Source of the DNA: Herbaspirillum hiltneri N3
GTDB lineage: Bacteria > Pseudomonadota > Gammaproteobacteria > Burkholderiales > Burkholderiaceae_D
DNA length: 64,000 nucleotides
Assembly (NCBI RefSeq): GCF_001267925.1
Contig: NZ_CP011409.1
Span: 1 to 64,000 of the forward strand
Direction of reading: 5' to 3'
Below are positions 10,999 to 19,179 of the stretch, piece by piece (positions within the stretch are counted from its first letter, which is position 1; each line of letters starts with the position of its first letter). The notes under the pieces are model-generated. The model was not told the DNA's origin. It did not search any database and worked only from the letters and a program-made list of their open reading frames with translations. Position numbers and translations under genes: made by a program.

Positions 10999-11625
10999 TC
11001 AGTCGCCGAGGTCGATAACCTCATTGGCCGCGATCTCCGCCGGCGTCTCATAAAAACTCGCCACCCACACCTGCTTACTTTGCTCTGCAAAGTCCGCCAG
11101 CACCTCGCTCACAAAGTTGATCGAGCTCTTGTCCAGGCTGGCGAACGGATCATCCAGCAGGTTCACCGCCGCACCGGCAGCGAATGCGCCTGCCAGATAG
11201 ACCTTGCGCTTGCTGCCGGTCGACAGCATGAACAGTTTCTTCTCCGCATGCGGCGTCAGCGACAGGCCTCCCAGCAACTCCGGCAGCGCGGCGTCGTTGA
11301 AGGCGGGGAAGCGGGCTTTCACCGATGCAAAATACTCCGGCACGCTCAACTGGTCAAAGGCCTCCGTGCGCGGATCGACGTAATAGACCTGCTGTTTGTA
11401 TTGCGCGGCTTGCTGGTCCAGGCGGATGCCGTTGATGGCGAGCTGGCCGCCGCTTGCCTTGAGTTCGCCGACCAGCACGCGGATCAGGCTGGTCTTGCCG
11501 CGACCGTCGCCGCCGCGGATGATGGTGACGCCGGCGGGCAGCGCCAGCGAGAGATCCTTGAACACCTCATGGTCGGGGTAGCTGAAACTCAGGTCGGCGG
11601 CTTGCAGGATGGTCGGGCTGGTCAT
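10999..11625 (-). CDS. Stand-alone ABC transporter ATP-binding protein
   Basis: A single nucleotide-binding domain of 208 residues starting MTSPTILQ. It has Walker A GGDGRGKTS, Walker B VNLLDDPFASLD, and a degenerate signature LSTGSKRKV where LSGGQ is usual, as seen in CcmA-like and some export ATPases. No permease gene lies next to it, so its partner must be elsewhere. The start at 11625 lacks an obvious Shine-Dalgarno; a longer in-frame start at 11688 is less likely because the extra residues do not resemble the family. Substrate unknown. Confidence 0.8.
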   Translation of the reverse strand: MTSPTILQAADLSFSYPDHEVFKDLSLALPAGVTIIRGGDGRGKTSLIRVLVGELKASGGQLAINGIRLDQQAAQYKQQVYYVDPRTEAFDQLSVPEYFASVKARFPAFNDAALPELLGGLSLTPHAEKKLFMLSTGSKRKVYLAGAFAAGAAVNLLDDPFASLDKSSINFVSEVLADFAEQSKQVWVASFYETPAEIAANEVIDLGD

Positions 11626-11702
11626 CGGGTTCGGTGGCGGATTGATCAATGGTGTTGTGGACTGACGCGAACGGCGATTGTAAATCACCTGCGCCGGCTG
11701 GA

Positions 11703-12218
11703 TCAGTGCAGCCGGTCTGGCGGCGTGTTTGCTTCGCGCAGGGTGATGGTGATCTCGCCATTGCGCTCCAGCACCGCGCGCGCTACGTGATCGAGCGTGA
11801 CGCCGTCGGTTTTTTTGCGCAGGGCGACGTCGATGTCGCGATCGCTGATGAGGCCGGCGCGCATCTGGTGCGGATCTTTGCGGCCGTCCTTGACGAGCAC
11901 GCGTTCAGTGCCGCTGATGAGATCGTCGAGCCAGGCCCAGCGCGTGACCAGCACGCCGATCAGGCGGTGCAGCAGCACCAGCACGGCGCCGGCGGCGAGC
12001 GTGGGCGGCAGCGGCGAGGCGCCGACGATGGCGCGGCTCAGGATCGCACCCAGCAAGACCGTGATGCACAGGTCGAAGGCGCTGCGCTGGCCGAACGAGC
12101 GGCGGCCGGCGATGCGCAGGAATATCAGCGTGAAGCAGAACACGATCAGCGCCCGGATCGCCATGGCGGCGGCGCTGAGGTCGTTGGAGGCATCGATGAG
12201 TTGGTGGAGGTCTTGCAT
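11703..12218 (-). CDS. DUF421 (YetF-like) membrane protein
   Basis: 171 residues starting MQDLHQLID, after AGGAAATCGC. The first half has three transmembrane helices (about 18-36, 46-63, 70-88). The second half is the soluble YetF/DUF421 domain with the hallmark LVKDGR and the LISDRDIDVALRKK stretch. These proteins are widespread inner-membrane proteins of unknown function. It ends 77 bases upstream of the ABC ATPase start on the same strand, so the two may share a transcript. Confidence 0.85.
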   Translation of the reverse strand: MQDLHQLIDASNDLSAAAMAIRALIVFCFTLIFLRIAGRRSFGQRSAFDLCITVLLGAILSRAIVGASPLPPTLAAGAVLVLLHRLIGVLVTRWAWLDDLISGTERVLVKDGRKDPHQMRAGLISDRDIDVALRKKTDGVTLDHVARAVLERNGEITITLREANTPPDRLH

Positions 12219-12486
12219 GCGATTTCCTGGGTAGTAAGGCGGTGATGCGACAGTGCGACGATGCGCGAGCCGCCATTGTGCATGAGCCGACGCGGGGAGC
12301 GCCAGTCTCGGCAGGCGAGGCCGCCTTGAAAATCTTGTCGCCATGGCAATGCCGAAACGGCATGGGACTTTCCTATGCCGTATTTGTATAGTGTCATGCC
12401 GGAAAGTATGCGGCCTGCAAGGGCCATAGACTACCTCCGGACCCTCGCCCTATCAGGCGGCAATTCAGGACAAAGAGCGCGAACAA

Positions 12487-13425
12487 ATGGAAATCAAATG
12501 GGTGGAAGACTTCCTCTCGGTGGTCGAGACGCTGAACTTCAGCCGCTCGGCCAAGCTGCGCAACGTCACGCAGCCGGCCTTCGGCCGCCGCATCCGCTCG
12601 CTGGAGACCTGGCTCGGCGCCGAGCTGTTCGACCGTTCCACCTACCCTTGCGCGCTGACGTCGGCGGGCGAATCCTTCGTGCCGATCGCGCGCGAGATGC
12701 TCAACCAGTCGACCCAGGCGCGCCTGATCCTGCGCGGCCAGCTGGCCGGCGCGCAGGCGACCGTCAAGTTCGCCATGCCGCATACGCTGCTGCTGACGCT
12801 GTACCCCAAGCTGCTGTCCGAAATCGAGAAGTGCACCGGCGCTATGGCGACCACGGTGCAGGCGACCAATGTACACGACGCCGTGATGGCGCTGGTCGAA
12901 CGCCATTGCGACCTGCTGATCTGCTATCACCATCCGCAGCAGGGCATTGATCTCGATGCCGAACGCTACGCCATGCTGTCGCTCGGCAAGGAGCCGCTGC
13001 GCCCCTACGTCAAGGCGGTGGCCAAGGGCGTGCCGAAGTACGCGCTGCCGGGTACCGCGGCGGAACCGGTGCCGTTCCTGAGTTACTCTTCCTATTCGTC
13101 GCTGAGCCGCATCGTCGAGAAGCAGCTCAGCGCCAGCCCGCGGCCGGTGCACGTGTTCCGCCGCTTCGAGTCGGACCTGGCCGAAGGTCTCAAGAGCATG
13201 GTGCTGGAAGGCCATGGCGTGGCCTGGCTGCCGGCCAGCGCGGTGACGCGCGAAGTGGCCGAGGGCAAGCTGACGCTGGCGATTGCGCCCAACGACAACG
13301 AGGCGCTCTCGACCGGCCTGTGGAGCGACGAGATGGACATCCGCGTGTACCGCCGCATCGACGACGCCCGCCCCGATCTCGACCGCATCTGGGCCTGCCT
13401 GCGTGCTGCGCACGCAGTGCGCTAG
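12487..13425 (+). CDS. LysR-type regulator, HypT/YjiE-like
   Basis: 312 residues with an N-terminal winged helix (3-65; NFSRSAKLRNVTQPAFGRRI) and a LysR substrate-binding domain from about 90. The WVEDFLSVVETLNFSRSA opening is the form seen in the HypT (YjiE) subgroup. It is closely similar to the LysR protein at 25232-26131, down to the ELFDRSTYP turn, so the two are paralogues. It lies 59 bases upstream of, and co-directional with, the ornithine-cyclodeaminase-like gene, its likely target or operon partner. Confidence 0.9.
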   Translation: MEIKWVEDFLSVVETLNFSRSAKLRNVTQPAFGRRIRSLETWLGAELFDRSTYPCALTSAGESFVPIAREMLNQSTQARLILRGQLAGAQATVKFAMPHTLLLTLYPKLLSEIEKCTGAMATTVQATNVHDAVMALVERHCDLLICYHHPQQGIDLDAERYAMLSLGKEPLRPYVKAVAKGVPKYALPGTAAEPVPFLSYSSYSSLSRIVEKQLSASPRPVHVFRRFESDLAEGLKSMVLEGHGVAWLPASAVTREVAEGKLTLAIAPNDNEALSTGLWSDEMDIRVYRRIDDARPDLDRIWACLRAAHAVR

Positions 13426-13484
13426 CAAAACAGAAAAAACCGAATTTCGTTTCTGCATCAACCAACGTTTAGAAGAGGACCACC

Positions 13485-14405
13485 GTGAAGCTCATCACCA
13501 ACCAGCAAGTCAGCGAACTCGTCACCACCGCCGACGCCGTCCAGGCCATGCGCGAAGCCTTCGCCGCAGCCGGCAGCGGCGCGCAGCAGGCGCGCGTGCG
13601 CACCAGCGCATCCAACGGCGTGATGCTGTCGATGATGGGCGCGATGATTCCCGATGCGGGCATCGCCGGCGCCAAGGTCTACACCACCATCAAGGGCGCG
13701 TTCAAATTCGTCATCACCCTGTTCTCGACGGAAACCGGCGCGCCGCTGGCGACCATCGAAGGCGACACCATGACCGGCCTGCGCACCGCCGCCGCGACCG
13801 CCGTGGCCTGCGATGCGCTGGCGCGCAAGGATGTCGAAACCCTGGCTGTCATCGGCACCGGCGTGCAGGCGCGTTCGCACATCCCGGCGTTGCTGCAGGT
13901 GCGCAAGTTCAAGGAAATCCTGATCGCCGGCGTGTCCGGACAGCAGGAGCTGGCCGATGAAGTCACCGCCGCCTACGGCGTGCCGGCGCGCGTGGTGGAG
14001 ATCGATGAAGCCGCGCGCCAGGCCGATGTGCTGGTGACCGTGACGCGCGCGACCACGCCGCTGTTTTCGGGGGACTTGCTGAAGCCGGGCGCCTTCGTCG
14101 CCGCCGTCGGTGCCAGCAAGGCCAACGTGCGCGAACTGGACGACGTCGCCATCAAGCGCGCCGCCGCCCTGGTGGTCGAGTGGAAGCCGCAGGCGCAGGT
14201 CGAAGCCGGCGACCTGGTGCAATGCGCGCCGGGCACGTTCGACTGGGCCAACGTGTGGGAGCTGGGCCAGGCCGTCGACGGCAGCATCGGCTATCAGCGC
14301 AAGGAAGGCGACATCGTGATCTACAAGGCCATCGGCATCGGTCTGGAAGACGTGGCGCTGGCAGGCCTGGCGTATCGCAAGGCGGCTGCGCAGAACGGCT
14401 GGTAA
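13485..14405 (+). CDS. Ornithine cyclodeaminase / mu-crystallin family protein
   Basis: 306 residues starting at GTG after AGAAGAGGACCACC. The family reduces or cyclises amino or imino acids with NAD(P)H. Visible features are the substrate loop GAKVYTTIKGAFKF, the GDTMTGLRTAAATA helix, and the Rossmann glycine motif AVIGTGVQARSH (about 123-134). Members include ornithine cyclodeaminase, alanine dehydrogenase and ketimine reductase, and the sequence alone does not decide. The upstream LysR gene and a terminator just after the stop suggest a two-gene unit. A second family member, SbnB-like, is at 61168. Confidence 0.85.
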   Translation: MKLITNQQVSELVTTADAVQAMREAFAAAGSGAQQARVRTSASNGVMLSMMGAMIPDAGIAGAKVYTTIKGAFKFVITLFSTETGAPLATIEGDTMTGLRTAAATAVACDALARKDVETLAVIGTGVQARSHIPALLQVRKFKEILIAGVSGQQELADEVTAAYGVPARVVEIDEAARQADVLVTVTRATTPLFSGDLLKPGAFVAAVGASKANVRELDDVAIKRAAALVVEWKPQAQVEAGDLVQCAPGTFDWANVWELGQAVDGSIGYQRKEGDIVIYKAIGIGLEDVALAGLAYRKAAAQNGW

Positions 14406-14436
14406 TCGCCCACGGCGGAAGCAACAGCGTCAATGC

Positions 14437-14463
14437 AAACGGCGGCCTGCGGGTCGCCGTTTT
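14437..14463 (+). terminator. Terminator after the ornithine cyclodeaminase-like gene
   Basis: AAACGGCG (14437-14444), a ten-base loop and CGCCGTTT (14455-14462) followed by T form a stem with a short T-tract 31 bases after the stop codon. Confidence 0.6.
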
Positions 14464-14687
14464 GCTTTGTGCGGCGGGTCGAATCAGACGTCGGGTTACC
14501 AGTCACACATCGGATGACACTGCATCCCCTCCTACAGCAGCTTGGGACGCTGTCCGATGCCGGGCGCCGGTGTGCTTGACTACAGTGATCATTCATCCCC
14601 TTCTTCCCACCGCGGCGCTGCTGGCGGTAAGGCGCCCCTGCGCCTGCACAAAAGGAGGCACACGGTAACCGCACATTGGAGACCGCC

Positions 14688-15449
14688 ATGAATCGTTTCG
14701 AAGACAAGGTAGTAATCGTCACCGGCGCCGCATCCGGCATGGGCAAGGCGACTGCACAGCGCTTTTCCCGCGAAGGTGCGAAGGTCGTGCTGGCCGACCG
14801 CCAGCATGAAAAACTGCAGGAGGTGCTGGAGCAGCTGCCGCAGGACCGTACCGCCGCGCGCCTGACCGACGTCTGCGTGCAGGAACAGGTGCGCGACCTC
14901 GTGGATTTCGCGATTGAAAAATTCGGCAAGCTTGACGTGCTCGTCAACGATGCCGGCATCCACGTGCCGGGCAACGTGCTGGAGGTCAGCGTGGATGACT
15001 GGCATCGCGTGCAGACCAACAATGTCGACAGCGTGTTCTATGGCGCGCGCGAAGCGATTCCCTACCTGGAAAAGACCCGCGGGTGCATCGTCAACGTCGC
15101 CTCGGTCTCCGGCCTGGGCGGCGACTGGGGCATGAGCGCCTACAACACGTCGAAGGGCGCGCTGGTCAATCTCACGCGCGTGCTGGCGCTGGACTTCGCC
15201 AGGAAGGGCATCCGCGTCAACGCGGTCTGCCCGACGTTCACCTATACCGGCATGACGGCGGACATGGCTGACAACAAGGCGCTGATGGCGAAATTCGCCG
15301 AACGCATTCCGCTAGGACGCGGCGCCCAGCCGGAGGAAATCGCCGCCGTGATCGCTTTCCTCGCCAGCGAGGATGCGGGCTTCGTGACCGGGGTAAATAT
15401 GCCGGTTGACGGCGGACTCACTGCATCCAACGGCCAGCCCGGCCAGTAG
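14688..15449 (+). CDS. SDR family NAD(P)-dependent oxidoreductase
   Basis: 253 residues starting MNRFEDK at 14688, preceded by TTGGAGACCGCC; a TTG 12 bases upstream is less likely. Classical short-chain dehydrogenase: cofactor motif TGAASGMG (about 13-20), NDAG where NNAG is usual, catalytic Ser in VASVSGL, and YNTSK as the Tyr/Lys pair. The C-terminus ends in the typical VDGGLTASNGQ. It resembles the FabG/glucose-dehydrogenase group; substrate unknown. The small hydrophilic gene begins 36 bases downstream. Confidence 0.9.
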   Translation: MNRFEDKVVIVTGAASGMGKATAQRFSREGAKVVLADRQHEKLQEVLEQLPQDRTAARLTDVCVQEQVRDLVDFAIEKFGKLDVLVNDAGIHVPGNVLEVSVDDWHRVQTNNVDSVFYGAREAIPYLEKTRGCIVNVASVSGLGGDWGMSAYNTSKGALVNLTRVLALDFARKGIRVNAVCPTFTYTGMTADMADNKALMAKFAERIPLGRGAQPEEIAAVIAFLASEDAGFVTGVNMPVDGGLTASNGQPGQ

Positions 15450-15485
15450 CGTCCACCAGCATCAATGATCAAGAGAGGAACCGTC

Positions 15486-15680
15486 ATGTCCGATCGCCCC
15501 GTTCTACATCGACCGCAAGCTCCGCAATCCTCCGGCACCGCCGACGCGCCGGTCAATCCCGACCGTGAATACGAGGATTCCACCGAGAGCAAGCTCGACC
15601 ACAGCAAGCCGCCGCATCACGACAAGACTGCGGCCGACAAGAAGCACAAGGATGAGCCGCAGATGTCGGTTGGCAAGTAA
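15486..15680 (+). CDS. Small hydrophilic protein of unknown function
   Basis: 64 residues starting MSDRPVLHRP. The ATG follows GAGAGGAACCGTC, a strong Shine-Dalgarno. The protein is very polar (Asp, Lys, His, Pro), with no hydrophobic core, so it is probably disordered. Position right after the SDR gene suggests co-transcription. I recognise no family. Confidence 0.6.
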   Translation: MSDRPVLHRPQAPQSSGTADAPVNPDREYEDSTESKLDHSKPPHHDKTAADKKHKDEPQMSVGK

Positions 15681-15697
15681 AATGGATTAACAATCTT

Positions 15698-15730
15698 TAA
15701 GTTGTTTTATTGATATACAACTTATATATT
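15698..15730 (+). promoter_or_regulatory. hipBA promoter with overlapping operator
   Basis: TTGTTT (15702-15707), a 17-base spacer and TATATT (15725-15730) make a good sigma70 promoter. TAAGTTGT (15698-15705) and ACAACTTA (15717-15724) are perfect 8-base inverted arms covering the -35 and spacer. A third half-site-like ACAACT lies at 15745. HipB-type antitoxins repress their own operons through such palindromes. Confidence 0.75.
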
Positions 15731-15790
15731 GTATTTGCAATTTACAACTCAAAGGGTGTAGCATGAATCTTCACCTCCATGGAGATCTGC

Positions 15791-16132
15791 ATGCTCTATC
15801 CCATCAAAACCCTCAGTCAGCTTCGGCCGATCCTGCAAGGCTTTCGCAAGGAAGCAGGACTGACCCAAGCGGCGCTGGCGGAGCGCTTGGGCATGTCCCA
15901 GCAGAATTATGCCAAGCTCGAAGCCAATCCGGCCTCGGTCAGCATGGAGCGTCTTCACGCTGTATTCAGCGTACTGAACGTGGAGATGGCGTTAAGCCAG
16001 GCAGGAACTGCCGTCACGGTAACCACTTCGCCCGCAGTGCCAACGCGCAAACCTACACTCAAGACAACAACAAAAGAGCCGCAATCCCTGCGCCGCGTCA
16101 CTTCGCCAGCCATTAAAAAAGAGGTCTGGTAA
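15791..16132 (+). CDS. hipB: HipB-type antitoxin, Xre family
   Basis: 113 residues starting MLYPIKT at 15791, six bases after GGAG; the in-frame ATG at 15779 has no ribosome site. A Cro/C1 helix-turn-helix spans about 15-65 (GLTQAALAERLGMSQQNYAKLE). A Thr/Pro/Lys-rich tail (80-113), longer than in E. coli HipB, may be the flexible part that contacts the toxin. The stop is two bases before hipA. HipB neutralises HipA and represses the operon through the palindrome upstream. Confidence 0.9.
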   Translation: MLYPIKTLSQLRPILQGFRKEAGLTQAALAERLGMSQQNYAKLEANPASVSMERLHAVFSVLNVEMALSQAGTAVTVTTSPAVPTRKPTLKTTTKEPQSLRRVTSPAIKKEVW

Positions 16133-16134
16133 CC

Positions 16135-17478
16135 ATGGGTCGCCGTACGCTGACGCAACGACTCTTCGTCTGGATGAATGGCATTCGCGTGGCTGCCTGG
16201 GACAAGACCCGGGACGAGGAACGCCTGAGCTATTTCCCAGAGTGGCAGGAGCAGGAGGAAGGACGGCCCCTGTCGCTCTCGCTGCCGTTCACGCCAAATA
16301 ACTTGGTCTACCGCGGCGCGCTTGTTTCTTCCTTCTTCGACAATCTCTTGCCGGACAACGATGCGATTCGCCGTCGTCTGGCGCAGCGTTATCACGCAGA
16401 AAATACCGATCCATTTTCTTTGCTGGCAGAACTCGGCCGCGATTGTGTCGGCGCCATTCAGCTCTTGCCCCCGGACGTAGCGCCGACGGATTTGTTTTCC
16501 ATTTCCGGCAGACCTCTGGACGAGGCGGAAGTCGCGAATCTCCTGCGCAACACCACGAGCGCCGCGATTCTCGGACAGACCGGCGAGCACGACGATCTGC
16601 GCCTGTCCATCGCTGGCGCGCAGGAAAAGACTGCGCTGCTTTATCACGAGGGCGCATGGCATTTGCCGCAAGGGAGTACGCCGACCACACACATCTTCAA
16701 ACTGCCGCTGGGACTGGTCGGCAACCGGCGCGCCGACATGCAGAGCTCGGTCGAGAACGAATGGCTGTGTTCAAAACTGATGGCCGCATATGAATTGCCG
16801 ATCGCTCATTGCGACATCGGCCGTTTCGAAGATCAGAAGGTGCTGATCGTCGAGCGTTTTGATCGCAAGCCGGCGAGTGATGGCAGCTGGATCATTCGCC
16901 TGCCGCAGGAAGACATGTGCCAGGCAACGGGAACGCCGTCCCTGCGCAAATATCAGGCGGATGGCGGCCCCGGCATTGCCGACGTCATCCATGTGCTTGA
17001 CAGGTCGGATAAGGCGCAGCAGGACAAGCGCAATTTTTTCAAGACGCAGATCGTGTTCTGGTTGCTGGCGGCGACCGACGGCCATGCCAAGAATTTCAGC
17101 ATCGCCCATCTGCCCGGGGGGAGTTATTGCGCCACGCCTTTGTACGATGTTTTGTCGGCGCATCCGATCACCGGTCCGGGGCCGAACCAGATGGCGGCAC
17201 AGCGTCTGAAGCTGGCGATGGCTGTGCGCAGCACCAGCAACTACTATCTGATCGACAGAATCCAGCGCCGCCATTGGGGCGCGCAAGCAGCCCAGGTGGG
17301 ACTCGGCGCTGCGGCGGCCGAAGAGATCATTGAAGAAGTCATCGCGGCGACTGACGGCGTGCTTGATGCAGTCGGCAGGCAATTGCCAGAAGATTTTCCT
17401 GCCAAGCTGGCGGACGTAATCTTCAGCGGCGTCGCCCGTCAGTGCAAGCGACTCGCCGCCATGCCTGCAGGCGTCTGA
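16135..17478 (+). CDS. hipA: HipA-type serine/threonine kinase toxin
   Basis: 447 residues. E. coli HipA phosphorylates glutamyl-tRNA synthetase and induces persistence; the target here may differ. The N-terminal subdomain has PNNLVYRGALV and SFFDNLLPDN. The phosphorylatable P-loop serine lies in LSIAGAQEKTALL. The catalytic base is D of TDGHAKNFS and the metal-binding D is in PLYDVLSA. All key residues are present, so the kinase should be active. It sits two bases after hipB. It converges with the ferredoxin gene with one base between the stops and no terminator visible. Confidence 0.95.
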   Translation: MGRRTLTQRLFVWMNGIRVAAWDKTRDEERLSYFPEWQEQEEGRPLSLSLPFTPNNLVYRGALVSSFFDNLLPDNDAIRRRLAQRYHAENTDPFSLLAELGRDCVGAIQLLPPDVAPTDLFSISGRPLDEAEVANLLRNTTSAAILGQTGEHDDLRLSIAGAQEKTALLYHEGAWHLPQGSTPTTHIFKLPLGLVGNRRADMQSSVENEWLCSKLMAAYELPIAHCDIGRFEDQKVLIVERFDRKPASDGSWIIRLPQEDMCQATGTPSLRKYQADGGPGIADVIHVLDRSDKAQQDKRNFFKTQIVFWLLAATDGHAKNFSIAHLPGGSYCATPLYDVLSAHPITGPGPNQMAAQRLKLAMAVRSTSNYYLIDRIQRRHWGAQAAQVGLGAAAAEEIIEEVIAATDGVLDAVGRQLPEDFPAKLADVIFSGVARQCKRLAAMPAGV

Positions 17479-17479
17479 A

Positions 17480-17797
17480 CTACGCGGCGCGCACCAGCGT
17501 GATGGCGCGCTCGGGACAAGCCGTGACGCACAGGCCGCAGGCGCGGCAGGCATCGGCATTGGGCGTGTAGGCGACATGCATGCCGTGCACGCGCAGTTTG
17601 AATTTGTTGAGGACGCCCAGCGACTGGTAGTCGGCGGCGTCGATGCGGCGGATTTCAAAGACGTCTTCCGGGCACACCACCAGGCAGTCGCCCTTGCCCT
17701 CGCAACGGTTCAAATCGATCGCCGGCACGATGACGCCGGGAGCTTGTTTGCAGCCGCCGGAGGAAGACGGCTGCGACGGCTTCAGGGTTTGATTCAT
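17480..17797 (-). CDS. Ferredoxin with two iron-sulfur cluster motifs
   Basis: 105 residues. Two cysteine motifs are visible: CEGKGDCLVVCP (the first two Cys are spaced by five residues rather than two) and the canonical CRACGLCVTACP. The second binds a [4Fe-4S] cluster; the first is compatible with a [4Fe-4S] or [3Fe-4S] cluster in a bacterial-type ferredoxin. A Ser/Pro/Gly-rich N-terminal stretch precedes the domain. No partner oxidoreductase is adjacent. Electron carrier; partner unknown. Confidence 0.85.
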   Translation of the reverse strand: MNQTLKPSQPSSSGGCKQAPGVIVPAIDLNRCEGKGDCLVVCPEDVFEIRRIDAADYQSLGVLNKFKLRVHGMHVAYTPNADACRACGLCVTACPERAITLVRAA

Positions 17798-17836
17798 CGT
17801 TGCCCGGCTCAGTAATGATGATGGATGGTGACGGCG

Positions 17837-18202
17837 TCAGACGCCGGCAGCCGGGTCTTTGGGCGAGGTTGGACGCGCATCGGCATCGGTGTCCGCGTCC
17901 TCATGGCGGCCCCAGCGGCCGCGCCAGCCGCGCATGCCTCGTTTGAATTTCTCGCGTTCTTCTTCGCTCATCTGTTCCCAGCGTTGGCGGTGATGGTGGT
18001 GGCAGCCGCGTCCGCGGAAGCCGCCGAACAGGATCTTGCTCAGCACCAGCAAGCCCAGCGCCTGCAGGTACGCAATCTGGTGCACCCCGGGGAACAGCGA
18101 CGGCAACAGCCAGTTCCACAGCGACATGACGACCCAGCCGAGTGCGGCGACGCCGGCGATGACGAGTACCAGAATTTTCCAGAATTTGCGTTGACAGCTC
18201 AT
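17837..18202 (-). CDS. His-rich two-helix membrane protein linked to an ECF sigma factor
   Basis: 121 residues behind a near-perfect Shine-Dalgarno (AAAGGAGGACATC). It has two membrane segments (about 8-27 and 43-62), then GRGCHHHHRQRW and an Arg/Glu/Trp-rich tail. The C-H-H-H-H patch could bind metal. It lies 83 bases after the sigma factor gene on the same strand, suggesting an operon in which it may act as membrane sensor or anti-sigma factor. No known anti-sigma domain is recognisable, so this is inference from position. Confidence 0.7.
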   Translation of the reverse strand: MSCQRKFWKILVLVIAGVAALGWVVMSLWNWLLPSLFPGVHQIAYLQALGLLVLSKILFGGFRGRGCHHHHRQRWEQMSEEEREKFKRGMRGWRGRWGRHEDADTDADARPTSPKDPAAGV

Positions 18203-18285
18203 GATGTCCTCCTTTGCTTGATGCGAGTGAGCGAATAAAAACTAAGAAAAAAATTTGCGAAGCCGGTCCGGGTTGCCCCGCACCT

Positions 18286-18870
18286 TCATTCCAGTTCGTC
18301 GTACAGCGTCTGCAAGCGCGAGCGCAGGTGCAGGACGGCGTAGCGTTTGCGCGCCAGCAGCGTGTTCACGCCGACGCCGGTTTCCGCGGACAGCTCCTTG
18401 AAGCTGCGCCGCTCCAGTTCATGGGCGATGAAAACGTCGCGTTGTTCCGCCGGCAGTTCCTCCAGCGCGTCGTGCAGCTCGGCCAGCAGCAGCGAGCGCG
18501 CATACGCGGCTTCGGGACCGGCGTCGGTATCGGGCAGCAGTTGCTCGAGCCAGCCGTCGTCCTCGTCTTCTTCGCCGTCGCCGGAGACAGGCAGTGCCTG
18601 CTCGCGCTTCTTGCGGAAGCGATCGACGATGCGGTTGCGCGCCACCCGGAACATCCAGGCGCCGACCTGCTCGATCGGTTCGGGCAGGCGACAGGCCTCC
18701 ACCAGTTCGTAGAACACGTCCTGGAGAATGTCTTCCGCGTCGGAGGGGTCCGGCACCCGCGTGCGGATGAAGTTGCGCAGGCGTGAACGTTCGCGCAGCA
18801 CCATGTCGGTGATGTGTGCGTTGTTATTGTCGGCTTCGGCCATCGGCTTTGAAGGCAGCGTCGTTTCCAT
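18286..18870 (-). CDS. ECF-type RNA polymerase sigma factor
   Basis: Sigma-70 family factor of about 194 residues from the ATG at 18870; a GTG at 18945 and ATG at 18843 are alternatives, none with a clear ribosome site. Region 2 shows DAEDILQDVFYELVEAC and AWMFRVARNRIVDRFRKK. An acidic linker (GDGEEDEDDGW) joins it to region 4, LPAEQRDVFIAHELERRSF with the helix-turn-helix SFKELSAETGVGVNTLLARK. Together with the downstream His-rich membrane protein it probably forms a stress-signalling pair. Confidence 0.88.
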   Translation of the reverse strand: METTLPSKPMAEADNNNAHITDMVLRERSRLRNFIRTRVPDPSDAEDILQDVFYELVEACRLPEPIEQVGAWMFRVARNRIVDRFRKKREQALPVSGDGEEDEDDGWLEQLLPDTDAGPEAAYARSLLLAELHDALEELPAEQRDVFIAHELERRSFKELSAETGVGVNTLLARKRYAVLHLRSRLQTLYDELE

Positions 18871-19179
18871 GCCGTGAAGACGGATCACGGCGGCGAATAT
18901 TGTGGGATGCGGAAAATAAAGGCGGAGCGGCGGGTGGACGCTCACCGGCCGATGCTAGCGGCAATTGCCTAAGGGCGGGAGCGGTCGGCCGGAAATTACG
19001 TGAAATTGCCAGATTGACATTGTCGTAATGACACCAATGTGTGGCGCGATTATACGTGGCGTCGTCAAAACGCGATGTCGTTTGTTTGAGGGATATACAG
19101 TTTGCCGATATCGCTTTACATTCTCTGCATCGGCGCACAACAACAGAAAAACAGGCAATGATGCGATGAACCCTTCAAC

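Noticed and set aside
14509..14558. Inverted repeat CATCGGA...TCCGATG before the SDR gene
   Set aside because: Arms are only seven bases and over 35 bases apart with no supporting context; chance is likely.
17480..17797. Terminator between hipA and the convergent ferredoxin gene
   Set aside because: Only one base separates the two stop codons and no stem with T-run is visible on either strand there.
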